A stretch of DNA of 64,000 nt from Trochalopteron elliotii (taxonomy: Eukaryota > Chordata > Aves > Passeriformes > Leiothrichidae), in NCBI GenBank assembly GCA_024734555.1, contig JANPWX010000165.1, positions 71,300-135,299 of the forward strand, in the 5' to 3' direction. Positions 10,961 to 21,545 of the stretch are shown here, one piece after another. Below the pieces are notes generated by a model. That model was not told where the DNA came from. It saw only the letters and a list, made by a program, of their open reading frames with translations, and did not search any database. Position numbers and translations under genes: made by a program. Position 1 is the stretch's first letter; each line of letters opens with the position of its first letter.

Positions 10961-11935
10961 AGGTCCCTCCACGCCTTCTCTCCACCCATCTCCCCTTGCT
11001 CCGAAGTCGCCGAAGCCCTGGGAGTCCCTGCCTGCAGCACCGGGAGCTTCTCAGCAGAACACCGCCCTTTATAATCCTTTTTTATTGAAACTTTGCACCA
11101 TGGCAGTAATTTAGCAGAGCCTTTATCCCTCGCCACCCTCTGATAAGTGGGTTGCAGTTGATAATTTCACTGGCAAGTAATTAAGTGCTTACCTGTGCTC
11201 CCCTCACCTGCAAGATGGCACAAGTCTCTTCCCCACCACCCCTCCTTGATACCAGAATCTGGAGCCCTCCCAAGATGAATCCCCAGCTCAGAGAAGCCCC
11301 TCTTTGAGGTCTGACCCCCATCTCACAGCTGTGGGGTGTAGGGATGGGGGTCAGAGGAGAGGGGGTCCAAGGAGGTGTGGGGTGCAGGAGTTCAGGTAGG
11401 ACTGGAGTCATTTGAGGAGCAAACACACATTTCATTTGCAATTCTGCTGGGGTTTAGAAAAAAATGTAGACAAACAAATCTAAACAGCTGTAAAGTAAAT
11501 TACCAGTGTTTGCGGATGGCTCCAGGGAAGAGTTCTGCAGTTTGAAATCAAACAAGCCCATTTTTATTTTTTTTTTTTTACATGCCTGTGCAGTGACTGT
11601 GGCAGGAAGGGGGTCCTCAGGGGCTGTGTTCCCCACGGGCAGGCAGGAGGACCCAGAGCAGCACCCATCTACCAGCACCCAGTGGTGGGTGGGAGGACGT
11701 TCTGCCCCAGGTACCCCTAATTTTTGTGGGTGTCAGAAGTGGCTCGTTGTGTCTTTCTGGGTTCAAATCCCCTCTTTTGGGGAGGTGCCAGGTGTGATGG
11801 GCAGTTTGTCCTCCTGGTAGAGCCCCCTCCACCCCTCCACAGGTGAGTCCCCAGCACAGGGGACACAGAGGTGTATTGATGGCAGCACTTTATCTTCCAG
11901 GAACAAGCCCCATTAGTACATTTTCACTACAACAT
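10961..11935. other. intergenic sequence without visible genes
   Basis: This is mixed-composition sequence with a T-rich run near 11563-11580. No repeat family or coding signal is recognised. Confidence 0.4.
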
Positions 11936-12125
11936 GAAATATTAATAACACTTTGCATTTATATAGCGTCATTCATCCCACAGTCACCAGCCAAGCCTCT
12001 GACATGAATCAAACACTGCAGCCAGCCCTGGAGGAGACAGGTAAACGGGATTAGACCCATTTTCCTGCTGCACACACTGGGCCACAGGGTTTGCTCCAGG
12101 TCACTGGTGCCACTGAGGATGTTTT
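11936..12125 (+). repeat. decayed ancient amniote interspersed repeat
   Basis: The block starts ATATTAATAACACTTTGCAT and continues with TTTATATAGCGTCATTCATC, then further on GACCCATTTTCCTGC, a GGCCACAGGG-like piece and CCAGGTCACTG. These are degenerate forms of the boxes of a widespread old amniote repeat (TTTATATAGCGCCTTTCATC ... CCCATTTT ... CAGGTCAC). The order of boxes fits, so I read it as a decayed copy. Related pieces are at about 49250-49325 and 51600-51660. Confidence 0.5.
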
Positions 12126-13435
12126 GGAGGAAAAAACCCAAACACACGAGGCCAGGGACTGCTGCGACCTGGGCTTCCTCCTCCTCCTCCAGCTGCTGCA
12201 ACTGGTTTTTGCTGTTCCTGATACTGTGCTGACAGTGCAGGGAGGGGAGTTAGGAAACCTGTCAGCCCACGGAGAGGCAGGCCCTGACACAACCCGAGGG
12301 CTCCAGCAGCATGAAAGAGCAAGCAGAAAACCAGTGGGGAAAGAAAGGGCTCTTTTCATCTTATTAAAGAGCCTTGTATTTAAACCCTCCTCCAGCTCCG
12401 TAGCGCAGGGTGATTGCGAAGGTTTTTACACCAGCTCAGCAGGACTGTCGGGAGATGCTGCATGCAGATGCAGGTTAGCAGGGCGGCATCCCGCGATAGA
12501 TGATGGATGAGGACAGAAAAACAAGTCCTGGGCGAAGTTCCGGAGCGCTGCTGAGCGGCAGGGAAGGGGTGTGGGCACAGCCCGGCCGCCCACTGCACTG
12601 CTCGATGTCCCCAGCACCATTGTTATTCCGTGATGAAGGCACCTTGTTTGCAGATAATTAAAGAACCCCAAACAGATTAGTGAAAATTAAACACCCAGAG
12701 CAGGCTGGATGTTGGCTCAGCCGCCGGGAGAGTGGTGTGAGCATCGCTGGCTGCTGCTTCCAAACCGGCTGCTCCGTGCCTGGCTCAGCCCCGGGATGCC
12801 CTTTCCTCAGCCCCGTGGCTCCCCACTGCTCTGCCGGCTGCAATTCCCCATCCCATGGGATTGTCTGGAAGTTCTTCCACGAAAAATCTGTGTTCAAGGA
12901 CTGTCTGGATGAGAGCAGGCAAACCCTCCTCGGCCCAGCCTGGTCGTGGCCACCTAACACGGCCAGCACCCATTAATCTTACATTTATACGTGAGGCTGC
13001 AGGGAGTAACCTCATTTCTAGGGAGGCCTTAATTAATCACCGATTCAAACCGCCTCGATGAGGTGGTTTGCAGCCGAGGAGATAAATTGACACGGTCAGC
13101 AGTGGCTGAGGATGAGGATGAGGTTAGCAGGGACCTAAATCATGGCAGCTGATGGTGGTGAGCAGAGCAGGGGACAGGGCGAGCAGGGGACAGGGCACAT
13201 CTGTCCTGTGAAACCTTCCTTGGACATGGCAGATGCTGCTGTGGCTCTTTGCTTCCAGAAAGGCAGAAATGACTGTTCTCAGCCTGTGCAGACCATGGTG
13301 GCAAGGAAAAGATGTGGAGGACAAATTCCTAAGCAGGAGGGGACCGTGGGCAGTCACACAGCCCCACACCCCAGGTGGGGAGAGGCTGGGGGACTTGATG
13401 CCCTCACAATAGGAGCAGAGTCCAACCCAGCACTC
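12126..13435. other. intergenic sequence without visible genes
   Basis: Purine/pyrimidine-mixed sequence includes a CTCCTCCTCCTCCAGC stretch at 12178. A block at about 12600-12690 and another at 12965-13110 are AT-richer with ATTAAT and TTAATTAATC cores and might be regulatory. No coding support is seen. Confidence 0.35.
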
Positions 13436-14000
13436 AGCCCCGGTGGACGGACCCATTATTGCCTGTTTTGGGTTGTTTGCCCAAATAATCACCGCGCAAA
13501 GGACATCGTCGCCCTTGCCGCTGACCTTGGCAGCCTCCAAACGGGCGGCCCGCGGGTCAGAGTCTTTACATCCCATCACCAGTCTCCTGAGTCATGCCTG
13601 TCTCCTGGCAGAGTTACATTCTTTTCAGATGGCAGCTAAACGGGAAAGAGGTCGCGCTCCCAATACGGCGACAATGGGACATGACAGCACTTTTCTGAGT
13701 GATTAAGCCTCAGGTGATGGCGGGGCTACAAGACAAGTGGCTGAAGGCTGAAAGACTTTAATCACCGGGGACACGGCACTGCATCCTCGCACTCCATCCT
13801 GCCAGGGTGGGTTTTTAGCGCGAAACAGGAGCGATAATAAAAATAATCCAACCGAGCTTGCGCACCCACCCGTTAGTTATCCGTGCTGCTATTAATAACC
13901 AGCCTGGGCACCCTCTTGGCCCTCAAAGATCCTTCTGCAATAAATCAGCGCTGATGCCTTAAAATAACTGTCCGGGGCTCCCGGAGCTGACACTAGATGG
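13436..14000. promoter_or_regulatory. candidate conserved non-coding block
   Basis: Two sub-blocks stand out. The one at 13450-13530 has CCAAATAATCACCGCGCAAA. The one at 13760-13985 has GCGATAATAAAAATAATCCA, GTTAGTTATCC and GCTATTAATAACC. Their mix of AT-rich transcription-factor cores with intact CpGs, no repeat similarity and no reading frame resembles deeply conserved regulatory DNA. Conservation is not tested here. Confidence 0.25.
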
Positions 14001-14107
14001 CATTGGGGGAACGCGCGGCGCGGCACAGCCGCCTTCCCCGGAACAGTCTGGCAAAACAGAGCAGAAAACTCAGGATGACGGAGCAGAAAATGTCTCAGCC
14101 GGGGAGA

Positions 14108-14370
14108 AGCCACCAGCTCATCTCCATCCTCACATCCACGAGTTCAACTTCATCCTCACAGTCCCCACTGCAACTTAATCTTCACATCCACCAGCTTACC
14201 TCCATCCTCACAGTCCCGACTTCAACTCCATCCTCAACCCACCAGTTCAACATCCTCACATCCACCAGTTCAACTCCATCCTCACAGTCCCCACTTCACC
14301 ACCATCCTCACACCCACCAGTTGATCTCCATTCTCACATTCTCCAGTTCACCTCCAGCATCTCATCCACA
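14108..14370 (+). repeat. C/T/A-rich 26-bp minisatellite
   Basis: About ten diverged units of about 26 bp are visible, built on CTCCATCCTCACATCCACCA with alternating CACATCCACCAGTTC and CACAGTCCCCACTTC variants. The strand lacks G almost completely. The frame across it (Ser/Thr/His-rich) is a repeat translation, not a gene. Confidence 0.8.
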
Positions 14371-15415
14371 CTGAGAGCATGGTGGTGGGGCAGAGCTCAG
14401 GGTGTTTCACTTCTTCTCTGAGCTAATAAAATAGATTGTCCCCCAAACTATTATTTTTTTCCCCAATGAGAAGCTGCACATGTGGCTCCCTGGAGCCCAA
14501 CTGCCCCTACTGGCACCAGCACAGCCCTTTGGGACTCGTTGTGCCCTTACCTGGTGGGGGTAGGGGCACCTGCAGAAGGGATGATGATGAGGAGTGGGGC
14601 TTTAAAGTGAGTCCCAAACAGCAAATGATGCTGCTTCCCCATCCATGCCCTGCTGACCCCACATCCTGCCAGCTCCCTTAACATGGAAAAGTTTTTGTGC
14701 TGCAGCCTGGGCTGGTGCTTGCCCTGCCCTGATCAATCTCTCCCTGAAGACCAGCCTGTTTGTCTGTCTGTCCATCCACCCTGCTGTGTGTCATGCCTGT
14801 GTGCATCCCTGTCCCCAGGGCTGGTGCAGACAAGTCTCTCCTGGGAACAACCCCAGGATATCCTCAGTGGAGCAGCACAGCTCATTCACCCTCCCAGACC
14901 TGCAGCTCGGCTCAGAGCCAGAGACTGCAGGCGCTGGCATCAGTCTGGCTTTCCCCCCATCACTCCAGGCTCATTCTACCTGTCAGAGCCAGCCTCTCCT
15001 TCCCCCAAATCACCTCCCGAACCCCACTGAGCCGAGCTGACTTTGTCTCTTAATGCTGCATTGTGTCGGCAGACCGAGAGCCACAATAGAGCTCCTGATT
15101 GCAGCTCCCTCCTTTCCTCCCTCCCAGCCCTGGCCTCGTGTGTCGGCCCCGCTGGCAGCACATGGCACAGGGCTCTGCCACAGCCCACCCTCCCCTGCCC
15201 TCCCAAAAACCTCCATCCCCTGGAAAACTGCACTGTGCTCGATTTTATGTCACTGTTTGTGCAGGGGAGGGTTGTTGGGGTGATGCTACAGGTTTTGGGG
15301 TAGCAAACCCCCCCATGTTGTGGGGCTGAGGCTCTGCTCCCCTGTTCTCCCTGCAGAATAAAACACAACTCAAATCCTCTCACAGGCTCCTGAACTGGAG
15401 AGTTCCACTTTTTTA
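14371..15415. other. intergenic sequence without visible genes
   Basis: C/T-rich sequence with several overlapping open frames in all registers, none with a recognisable domain. The stretch 15030-15200 has some CpGs. Nothing else is seen. Confidence 0.35.
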
Positions 15416-15542
15416 GGGATCTCTGCCCGGCCAACCTGGTGTTACAGGATTCTTCCAAAGGCTGAAAACTTGCTTGTACTGTAAGGACAATACCACATTA
15501 AAAACAACCCATCACTTCTCTCGGTTGGCTTGCACCTCTCCT
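15416..15542. repeat. 127-bp duplicated unit, copy 1
   Basis: This copy matches 16486-16613 almost base for base. Shared stretches include GTTACAGGATTCTTCCAAA, TGTAAGGACAATACCA and TTAAAAACAACCCATCAC. Neither end has an obvious transposon terminus. It may be a piece of an unrecognised bird repeat or a local duplication. Confidence 0.85.
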
Positions 15543-16470
15543 GGAAACTCTGGGCAGCAGAACTGAACTCTGAAAAGGGCCCAGACTTGGCTTGAAGCAA
15601 GAGATTTCACATCATCATGTCTTAAAATGTCAGCACTTTAATTAGCTCCATCTGAAGCTGGAGTGGGTTTGTCACCCCTCTCTGCTTTCAGTTCAGGTTG
15701 AGAAATTTGCTCAGGCTGACCTTTTCCCTCCCAGACCCAAAAAAAGTCCCCAATCCATACTGGCATTTCCTAAAAATAGGACAAAATAGCCCCCCAAAAA
15801 TACCAGCCAGCTGTAGGGATGATGTTGTGCAGCATCACGCCAATGCAGGGAAAAGGACTTCAGCTGTTAGTTGCCTGCCCTGAGAGAGCTGAGGGGATGT
15901 TCCCAGGTTCTTGTGTCAGGTTTTCCCCTTTTATCTCCTTCAGTCACTGCTGCTAGACCCCCTTCTACCAAAGGAAACCCCCAGTTTGATCAAGGTGTCC
16001 CCTGCTCAGTGTTTTCTACAGCATCATTTAAATCTCCATCTCACCCATTTTTTAAATTTTATTTTTCATACCTGTATGGCTGCTGGAGCCATAACTTACA
16101 CTCCAGGATAATTTCTTGCTCTGAAGGATACAGTGAACTCCTTCAATGATTTGCTGACCACCTGGGAATGCTTCTCCAGGTGGGATACACTGGGTAATTA
16201 TTTGATTTCAGCTGCTGGAGATGGAGCTTCGAGCCCACTTCTGCTCTGTGTGCGTGTGATAAATGAATGAAAGCAAAGCCAGGGGAAACACCTGGAAAAA
16301 CACAGGGAAGTGGGAGGCTACGATGTCCCAACACAGCTGTTGGGCTTGGGAATCACAGTGCTAGGTGTCACAACACCTCCAAGGGCTCTGCTCCTCACAC
16401 CAGGCTGTCTCCAACATGACCTCTAAGAGCAGAAGCCACCAAAGGCTGGTGACCACTGTCAGGAAGGGTG
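15543..16470. other. intergenic sequence between duplicated units
   Basis: AT-richer sequence, no coding signal. The stretch 15590-15660 has ATTAGC and AAAATGTCAGC cores, and 16030-16080 is T/A-rich. Nothing else is assigned. Confidence 0.35.
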
Positions 16471-16485
16471 ATTAAGACATGATTG

Positions 16486-16613
16486 GGGATCTCTCCCCGG
16501 GCAACCTGACGTTACAGGATTCTTCCAAAAGGCTAAAAACTTGCTCCCACTGTAAGGACAATACCATGTTAAAAACAACCCATCACCCCTCTCAGCTGGC
16601 TTGTACCTCTCCT
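16486..16613. repeat. 127-bp duplicated unit, copy 2
   Basis: This is the partner of 15416-15542, in the same orientation and 1070 bp away. Its left edge (16471-16508, beginning ATTAAGACATGATTGGGGAT) is repeated once more at 16741-16778 with a single mismatch, exactly 270 bp further on, so this area has at least three related pieces. Confidence 0.85.
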
Positions 16614-16740
16614 TGCTTCCTCCAGCAGCCATAGAGGTACTCCAAATGTATCCATGGCTGGATGCCGTGGAGGGCTCAGGGATGTTGGGTTTGGGTCTGG
16701 CCCTGTCCAGGGCCCCATTGAGCACCTCCTGGGGGTGTCA

Positions 16741-16778
16741 ATTAAGACATGATTGGGGATCTCTCCCCAGGCAACCTG
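16741..16778. repeat. 38-bp partial third copy of the duplicated unit
   Basis: The 38 bases repeat 16471-16508 with one mismatch and then diverge. This suggests either a 270-bp tandem step that was truncated or another fragment of the same repeat family. Confidence 0.8.
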
Positions 16779-16839
16779 GGTCATCCAGTGCTGTCCCTCT
16801 GCCCTCTTGGCGTGGCAGAGCATCCCTTGTTCTCCTCTG

Positions 16840-17270
16840 CGAGAGCGAGGCGAATCTCCAAGCCAGAGAAACGCCTTCCTCAGAGGCTGATAAATCCTTC
16901 AGAGGAAGAAGAGAGGCATAAAAAGCATGCCTGGCTGCCTCCCCACTCATTGCTGGCCAGCCTGGAGCCCTGGCCTCGCGCTTTGGTGGAGCTTGACACT
17001 CCTCTGCGCCGTGCCACGCAATTATGGCTCGGCAAAGGGAAAGGGGCAGCTCGCCCCGGGGCGGGGGGAAGAATGAGAGCCAGCCTCCTTTCATCCTCAC
17101 CCCACCGATCGCCGCCTGCCGCTCGCTATTCTTATCCCTCCTGATCAAGGAGAAGCCTTTCCTCCTCCTGCCATTGAAAGCCCCGACGTGGCTGGGGCAG
17201 CGCGGGGAACCGGCGGCTGTGCCGAGCAGGGATGGGTTTTCCCGGCCCCCATGCTGCGGGGCATGACCCT
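16840..17270. promoter_or_regulatory. orphan CpG-rich patch
   Basis: CpGs are dense here (for example GCGAGAGCGAGGCGAATC, CCACCGATCGCCGCCTGCCG, GCGCGGGGAACCGGCGG) compared with the flanks, and no gene is visible nearby. It could be an unmethylated orphan CpG island, an enhancer, or the promoter of a non-coding transcript. Open frames across it have no recognisable domain. Confidence 0.35.
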
Positions 17271-17468
17271 GCTGGGGTGGATTTCCAGCTCAGAGAGCAC
17301 CTGGTGGGGATGGGGATTGATGTGGAGATGCAGGTGCAGCTCTGGTGTTTCCTGCCCGCCGAGGAAGGTCAGCCTTGGTTCGCGCTTGATGTGGGAAATG
17401 CCGGAGTGAAGGAAGGCGGCGGAGCAGGGATGGCTCCTGTGCCTGTGTTGGGGTCACCTGTCTGCACC

Positions 17469-18150
17469 TGTTGTTCCTTAGGGAAGAGGAGGATGTAGGA
17501 GCATCCGTGGAGGGCAGGGAGAGGGAACTCTGCAAACCTGAGACATTCTAGAACACGGGGTTTTATTGCGAGGGTTGTGGGTAAAAAGGCCTTCAGCCAC
17601 CAGCCTCGGCTGAAGGGAAGTCCCAAAGAGTGAGGGAGAGAGAGAACAAGAGGGTAAGAGAGGTAAGAGAGGAGGGAGCAAGAGCCCCAGAGAGCAAGAG
17701 AGCCAGAGAGAGCAAGAGAGGAGGAGAGTCAGAGAGAGAGCGAGGTCCTTGTTACAGTACATTATATCTCCTTTGGTGTTGAATATCCTAATTTACACTA
17801 ACCAACCAGTACAAGAAACAAAATCCTGTAGAATCTACATACAGCCTGTAAGAACTATTACATTACCATACTGTGTTATATTTTAAACTCTAAAAACTAC
17901 TCTTTAGACTATTCTCTTTTGCTACATTGACCTTTGGATCCCTCAGCCAACAGAAGGGTATTGTTCAATCCAAAGGGATTCTCCTTCAGCTGGCTGGGCT
18001 GTTGTTTTCAGGTTATATAGTAACTAAGGCTCAGCATCCTACAACTCAAAGCCAGCTTTCATTTCTATTTCGATTATAGGTTTCATATTTTCAGAATCTT
18101 TTGCTAAGCAATCATATTTATAAGGTTTCCCTGATTCATCTTCCCCAACA
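17469..18150 (-). mobile_element. solo long terminal repeat of an endogenous retrovirus (approximate ends)
   Basis: On the minus strand the element starts TGTTGGGGAAGATGAATCAG and ends AAGGAACAACA, giving TG...CA termini with short inverted ends TGTTG/CAACA. Its 3' part carries CAATAAAACCC, a poly(A) signal (near 17560 on the plus strand), followed by about 95 bp that fits a U5. A purine-rich GAGA tract (17630-17745) on the plus strand lies just upstream of the signal in LTR orientation. No gag, pol or env sequence adjoins it. Flanks show no matching target-site duplication, so the ends or the integrity are uncertain. Confidence 0.55.
17628..17745 (+). repeat. GA-rich low-complexity tract
   Basis: This is an irregular purine run built from GAGAGAG, AAGAGAG and GAGGA words, inside the 17.5-18.2 kb LTR. 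Confidence 0.8.
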
Positions 18151-20690
18151 GGAGAGGAGGGAAATTTGGTTGTTGGGATTTAAAAATTCCCTTGTGCTTT
18201 CATGAGAAAGACTCAGGGTATTGTTTTCTGCTTGGGTGACTTGGCTCCCAGCTCTAGTCCTCTAGTGAGGAAAAGAAAATCCCAATGAGTTATGATGGCA
18301 AGTGACCCCTCGAGGTTGTGTCCCACTGCCCTGCAAGAGGATGGAAGTTGCCATTAGCACCAGCCATGGTGCCTTGGTGGTGATGGTGAGGAGAAACATG
18401 TCCCCAGGAGCCTGTGTCCATCCCATCCCCACGGCAGAGGCCGATGGCCAGGCCAGATGTGTAACACGAGTGCAGCCAGTGCCTGAAGAAGGGAACTGGG
18501 CCCATCTTTGCTAAAGTGAAGCCAAATCAGCAGAGCTATCCCAGGGCCCAGGACACCCCACACTGCCCTGGGGATGCTCATAGCTCACATCTGCTGCAGG
18601 AACACTTCTCTTGTTGCTGGTGCTTCCAGGCTGCCTTTGCCACTCTCTGGTTCTTACAAACTGCTCCAGGAATGAACCAAACCCAACGATTCTGGAGATG
18701 CTGGAAGAGCAGCACTGGGCAGGTCTCCAAAAGGCAGCTCCCCCTGCCCTCAGGAGCAGAACCAAGCCAGGACTGCAGCCCCCAAACAACCCCAGGCTAG
18801 GCTGGAGAGAACCCACTGAACTTGACCTGCTCCACCACCATGTCAGGCTCACACCTCTCCTCCAGCCTGTCTGGAACCAGAGGCTTCTGAGCACCTTCTT
18901 TGTGTCCATAGAGCTGCAAGAAATCAGTTTCATTACCTTGAAGGACCAGGAGCTCTTCCCAGATGTCAGGGATCCCACAGAGATATAAGTCCAGTAAAAA
19001 TTCACTCTTTAGTTTGTTCCCAGGGAACTCTTCACCACCAGCCCCAAGCTCAACGAGGACTCGTGCTCATGGATGAAGCCTTGTGTTTCAGGAGCCAGGG
19101 CTGCTCTCTCCCAGGCTCCAGGGTCACACGTGCTTGGTCCTCTCAGAGCTAAGGATTTTTGGCACTGGGGGTGCCCCAGCATCCTGGGGAGATGCTGAGA
19201 TGGAACGGCCCCATGGAGAGAAAACAGCTCATTTCCACACCTCCTTGCACTGGGCTCCTTGCTGCAGGTCCATGCCTGACTGCAATCAATGTAACCTTTT
19301 AAAATTAATCTACTTTCTCTCCTCTTTTGCACACAAATACAGTTGCTGAAATTCCTTCATTTCCATGACATTTGGGAAAAAAAATTTGTGCCTCGGTGGA
19401 ACGCTTTCTTTACACTATAGATGTCATTACTTTAAAGGGGAAGTTAAAGTAAAGGTGGTGTGTATTTTTTTTTTTTTAATTTTTTTGCCTGTGATATTGG
19501 AAAATAAAGGTTCTTCCTCCCCCTTCACTGCTGTAAGTTCAAGCAACTGCCAAACGGAACCAGCAGAGCAGCCAGGACAGCCGGGGTCTGCTCCCAGTGC
19601 TCCCAGTCATCCTGCTCTGAAACCAGGGGAAAATCCCTGCTAAAAGTTCATGGCCAAAGGTCAGTCACCAGAAAACCAGGGCAGCAGCCCCAGCATGAGC
19701 ACAGGGAGCTTCTGCCTTCTGCTCTGGCTCCTGGTTTCTCCATACAGGAGGGAAATCGGGAGCAGTGTCTGCCAGGCTGTCAATGACCCACTGTGGGACA
19801 GGCAGCAGCTGATGGATTGGGGAGGAAAGGCTGACAGCCCCAATTCACACATCACTCTGCTTTTGGACCTAAAATACAAAATGCAGGCCTTCCTTCCCCG
19901 TTTTCCAATAGCAAAGCCCCGGTCACTCCTTGCCCCCTCCAGCCTTGGAGAGTGAGGAGGGGATGAGGAGCTGTGGCCTCTGTGTCACAGGAATGGAGCT
20001 GGATTAGGATGCAAAGGGACATCGTTGTCAGCCAGCTTGTTCCCACATCTGTAAAACAAAATATGAACGGAGGAGGGAGGAGGGTCTTCATTCGTGGAAA
20101 GGGTGGGAGATGCTTCCTCCTTCAGAGACAAACGTGAACTCCCAGTCAAGGTGGACCTGTTGTGCTCCAGAACAGCAGCGAGACCTCCAGCTGCCTCGGG
20201 GAGAGAAGGAAAAGGTTTTAAACAGCAAATTCAGGCTTTTGTTTTCCTCAGGCTCTGTGGGTGTCCCTAATGCTCACCCTCTCTCCATAAATCCCCACAC
20301 TGTGCTCTGTGTCCCTGCTCAGAACAGCCCTGTTCCCACACAGGCACCTCTGCCACACGGAGCAGGGACACTGCCATCCCTGGGAACATTTTTCTGTGCC
20401 CATCCCCACTGTTTCTGGGCATCTGAGGATGCAGGTGTCTGGGCAGAGGACATGGGCAGGGCAGCAGGACCCCCATGGACCACACATGGACCTCAGAGGA
20501 GGATGGAAAGGGCAGCACAGCAGAGCCCAGCCAGGCATGGTGAGCAGCTTGCAGTGTCACACAATGTCCCCAGTCCCTTGGCACGTGCAGGATGGTGCCA
20601 CTGCTCACACAGCCCTCCAGCCACCCCCCAGTCCCGACGTGGAAGACGGGGCTGGATTGCCTGGAACAATCCCAGCATCCTGCTCCTTCT
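18151..20690. other. intergenic sequence without visible genes
   Basis: No coding or repeat assignment can be made. A T-rich run lies at 19466-19486 and AT-rich sequence at 19290-19510. Many overlapping frames in the 20250-20700 stretch reflect C/G content, not genes. Confidence 0.35.
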
Positions 20691-20976
20691 CTTTCCCAGG
20701 CTAATTTTATCCTCCTCCCAATGACAGATTGAGGGCTTCGAAACCCAGCCCCGTGAACTCTCTCCTGCTTCCCCGCCACGGAAATTGCTGCGCGCTGGTT
20801 CAAAATGGGAGAGCAATTTGCAAAACAAATAAGTCTCCGATTAGCTAACGAGTGCCGGGCTGACCTTACAGGGACCCCTTCATTAGGAGACACTGAGCAC
20901 CGATTAACTGCTCTGGGATGGAGGGAGCCACTTCAGACTGGTTTAATGAATTAAATATATGCTCCTATTTGGCTCT

Positions 20977-20982
<6 letters not shown>
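20691..20982. promoter_or_regulatory. candidate conserved non-coding element
   Basis: The block mixes CpG-containing pieces (GAAATTGCTGCGCGCTGG) with homeobox-like and other factor cores (CCAATGACAGATTG, CCGATTAGCTAACGAG, ACCGATTAACTGC, TTTAATGAATTAAATATATG). It is sharply distinct from the C/T-rich sequence on its left and ends in an A-run. There is no reading frame or repeat similarity. Confidence 0.3.
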
Positions 20983-21012
<30 letters not shown>

Positions 21013-21027
21013 AAAAGAAAAAAAAAA
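20983..21027 (+). repeat. A-rich tract (poly-A with G interruptions)
   Basis: Forty-five bases are almost all A, interrupted by two G. No LINE or SINE body joins its left side, so it is probably a simple repeat and not a retroposon tail. Confidence 0.9.
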
Positions 21028-21324
21028 GTTAAGTACAGTAATTGTCACGTCCCCGAAGTCAGTCATCTCCCTACCTCGCAGTTCACCGAGACTTTCCCCT
21101 TCCCAGCACCAAAGTTTAATTTGTTAATGTGCTTCTGGTGTCACGGTGTTTCCCTCCATTAACACCAGCCCATCAAAAATGTTCTGCTCAGGGAGCTCCG
21201 GAGTGCTTTCCTCCAGGTCTCCTCCTGCTCTCCAGGAATATTCCAGCACTTGGATTGCTCCAGGCCTTGTCCTGGCCATCAACTCCTTCTGGGGCTGTAT
21301 TTTCTCCTCTCCTGTTTCTCCCTG

Positions 21325-21545
21325 TCACACAGGACAAGAGGAAATGGCCTCAGGCTGTGCCAGGGGAAGGTCAGGTTGGACATCAGGAGGAATTTCTTCT
21401 TGGGAAGGCCAGTCAGGCATTGGAACTGCTCAGGGAGGTTTGGAGTGCCCACCCCTGGAGGCATCCAAGGAAGGGCTGGATGTGGCACTCAGGTGAGGAT
21501 CAGGCACAGATTGAACTCAATGCTTTTCCAACCACAATGACTTGG
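21325..21545 (+). mobile_element. CR1 LINE 3' fragment
   Basis: The order of landmarks matches the 3' end of avian CR1: ACAAGAGGAAATGGCCTCAG, TCAGGTTGGACATCAGGAGG, AATTTCTTCTTGGGAAGG, GGCATTGGAACTGCTCAGGG, CCCTGGAGGCATCCAAGGA, GCTGGATGTGGCACTCAG. It is truncated on the left, as is usual for CR1, and diverged. Confidence 0.9.

Noticed and set aside
11725..11790. tRNA-like B box (GGGTTCAAATCCC) near 11759
   Set aside because: The surrounding bases do not give a paired T stem beyond three pairs, and no acceptor stem or A box is found at the right distance.
20918..21127. Short Lys-rich frame at the A-run
   Set aside because: The Lys stretch is the poly-A tract itself.
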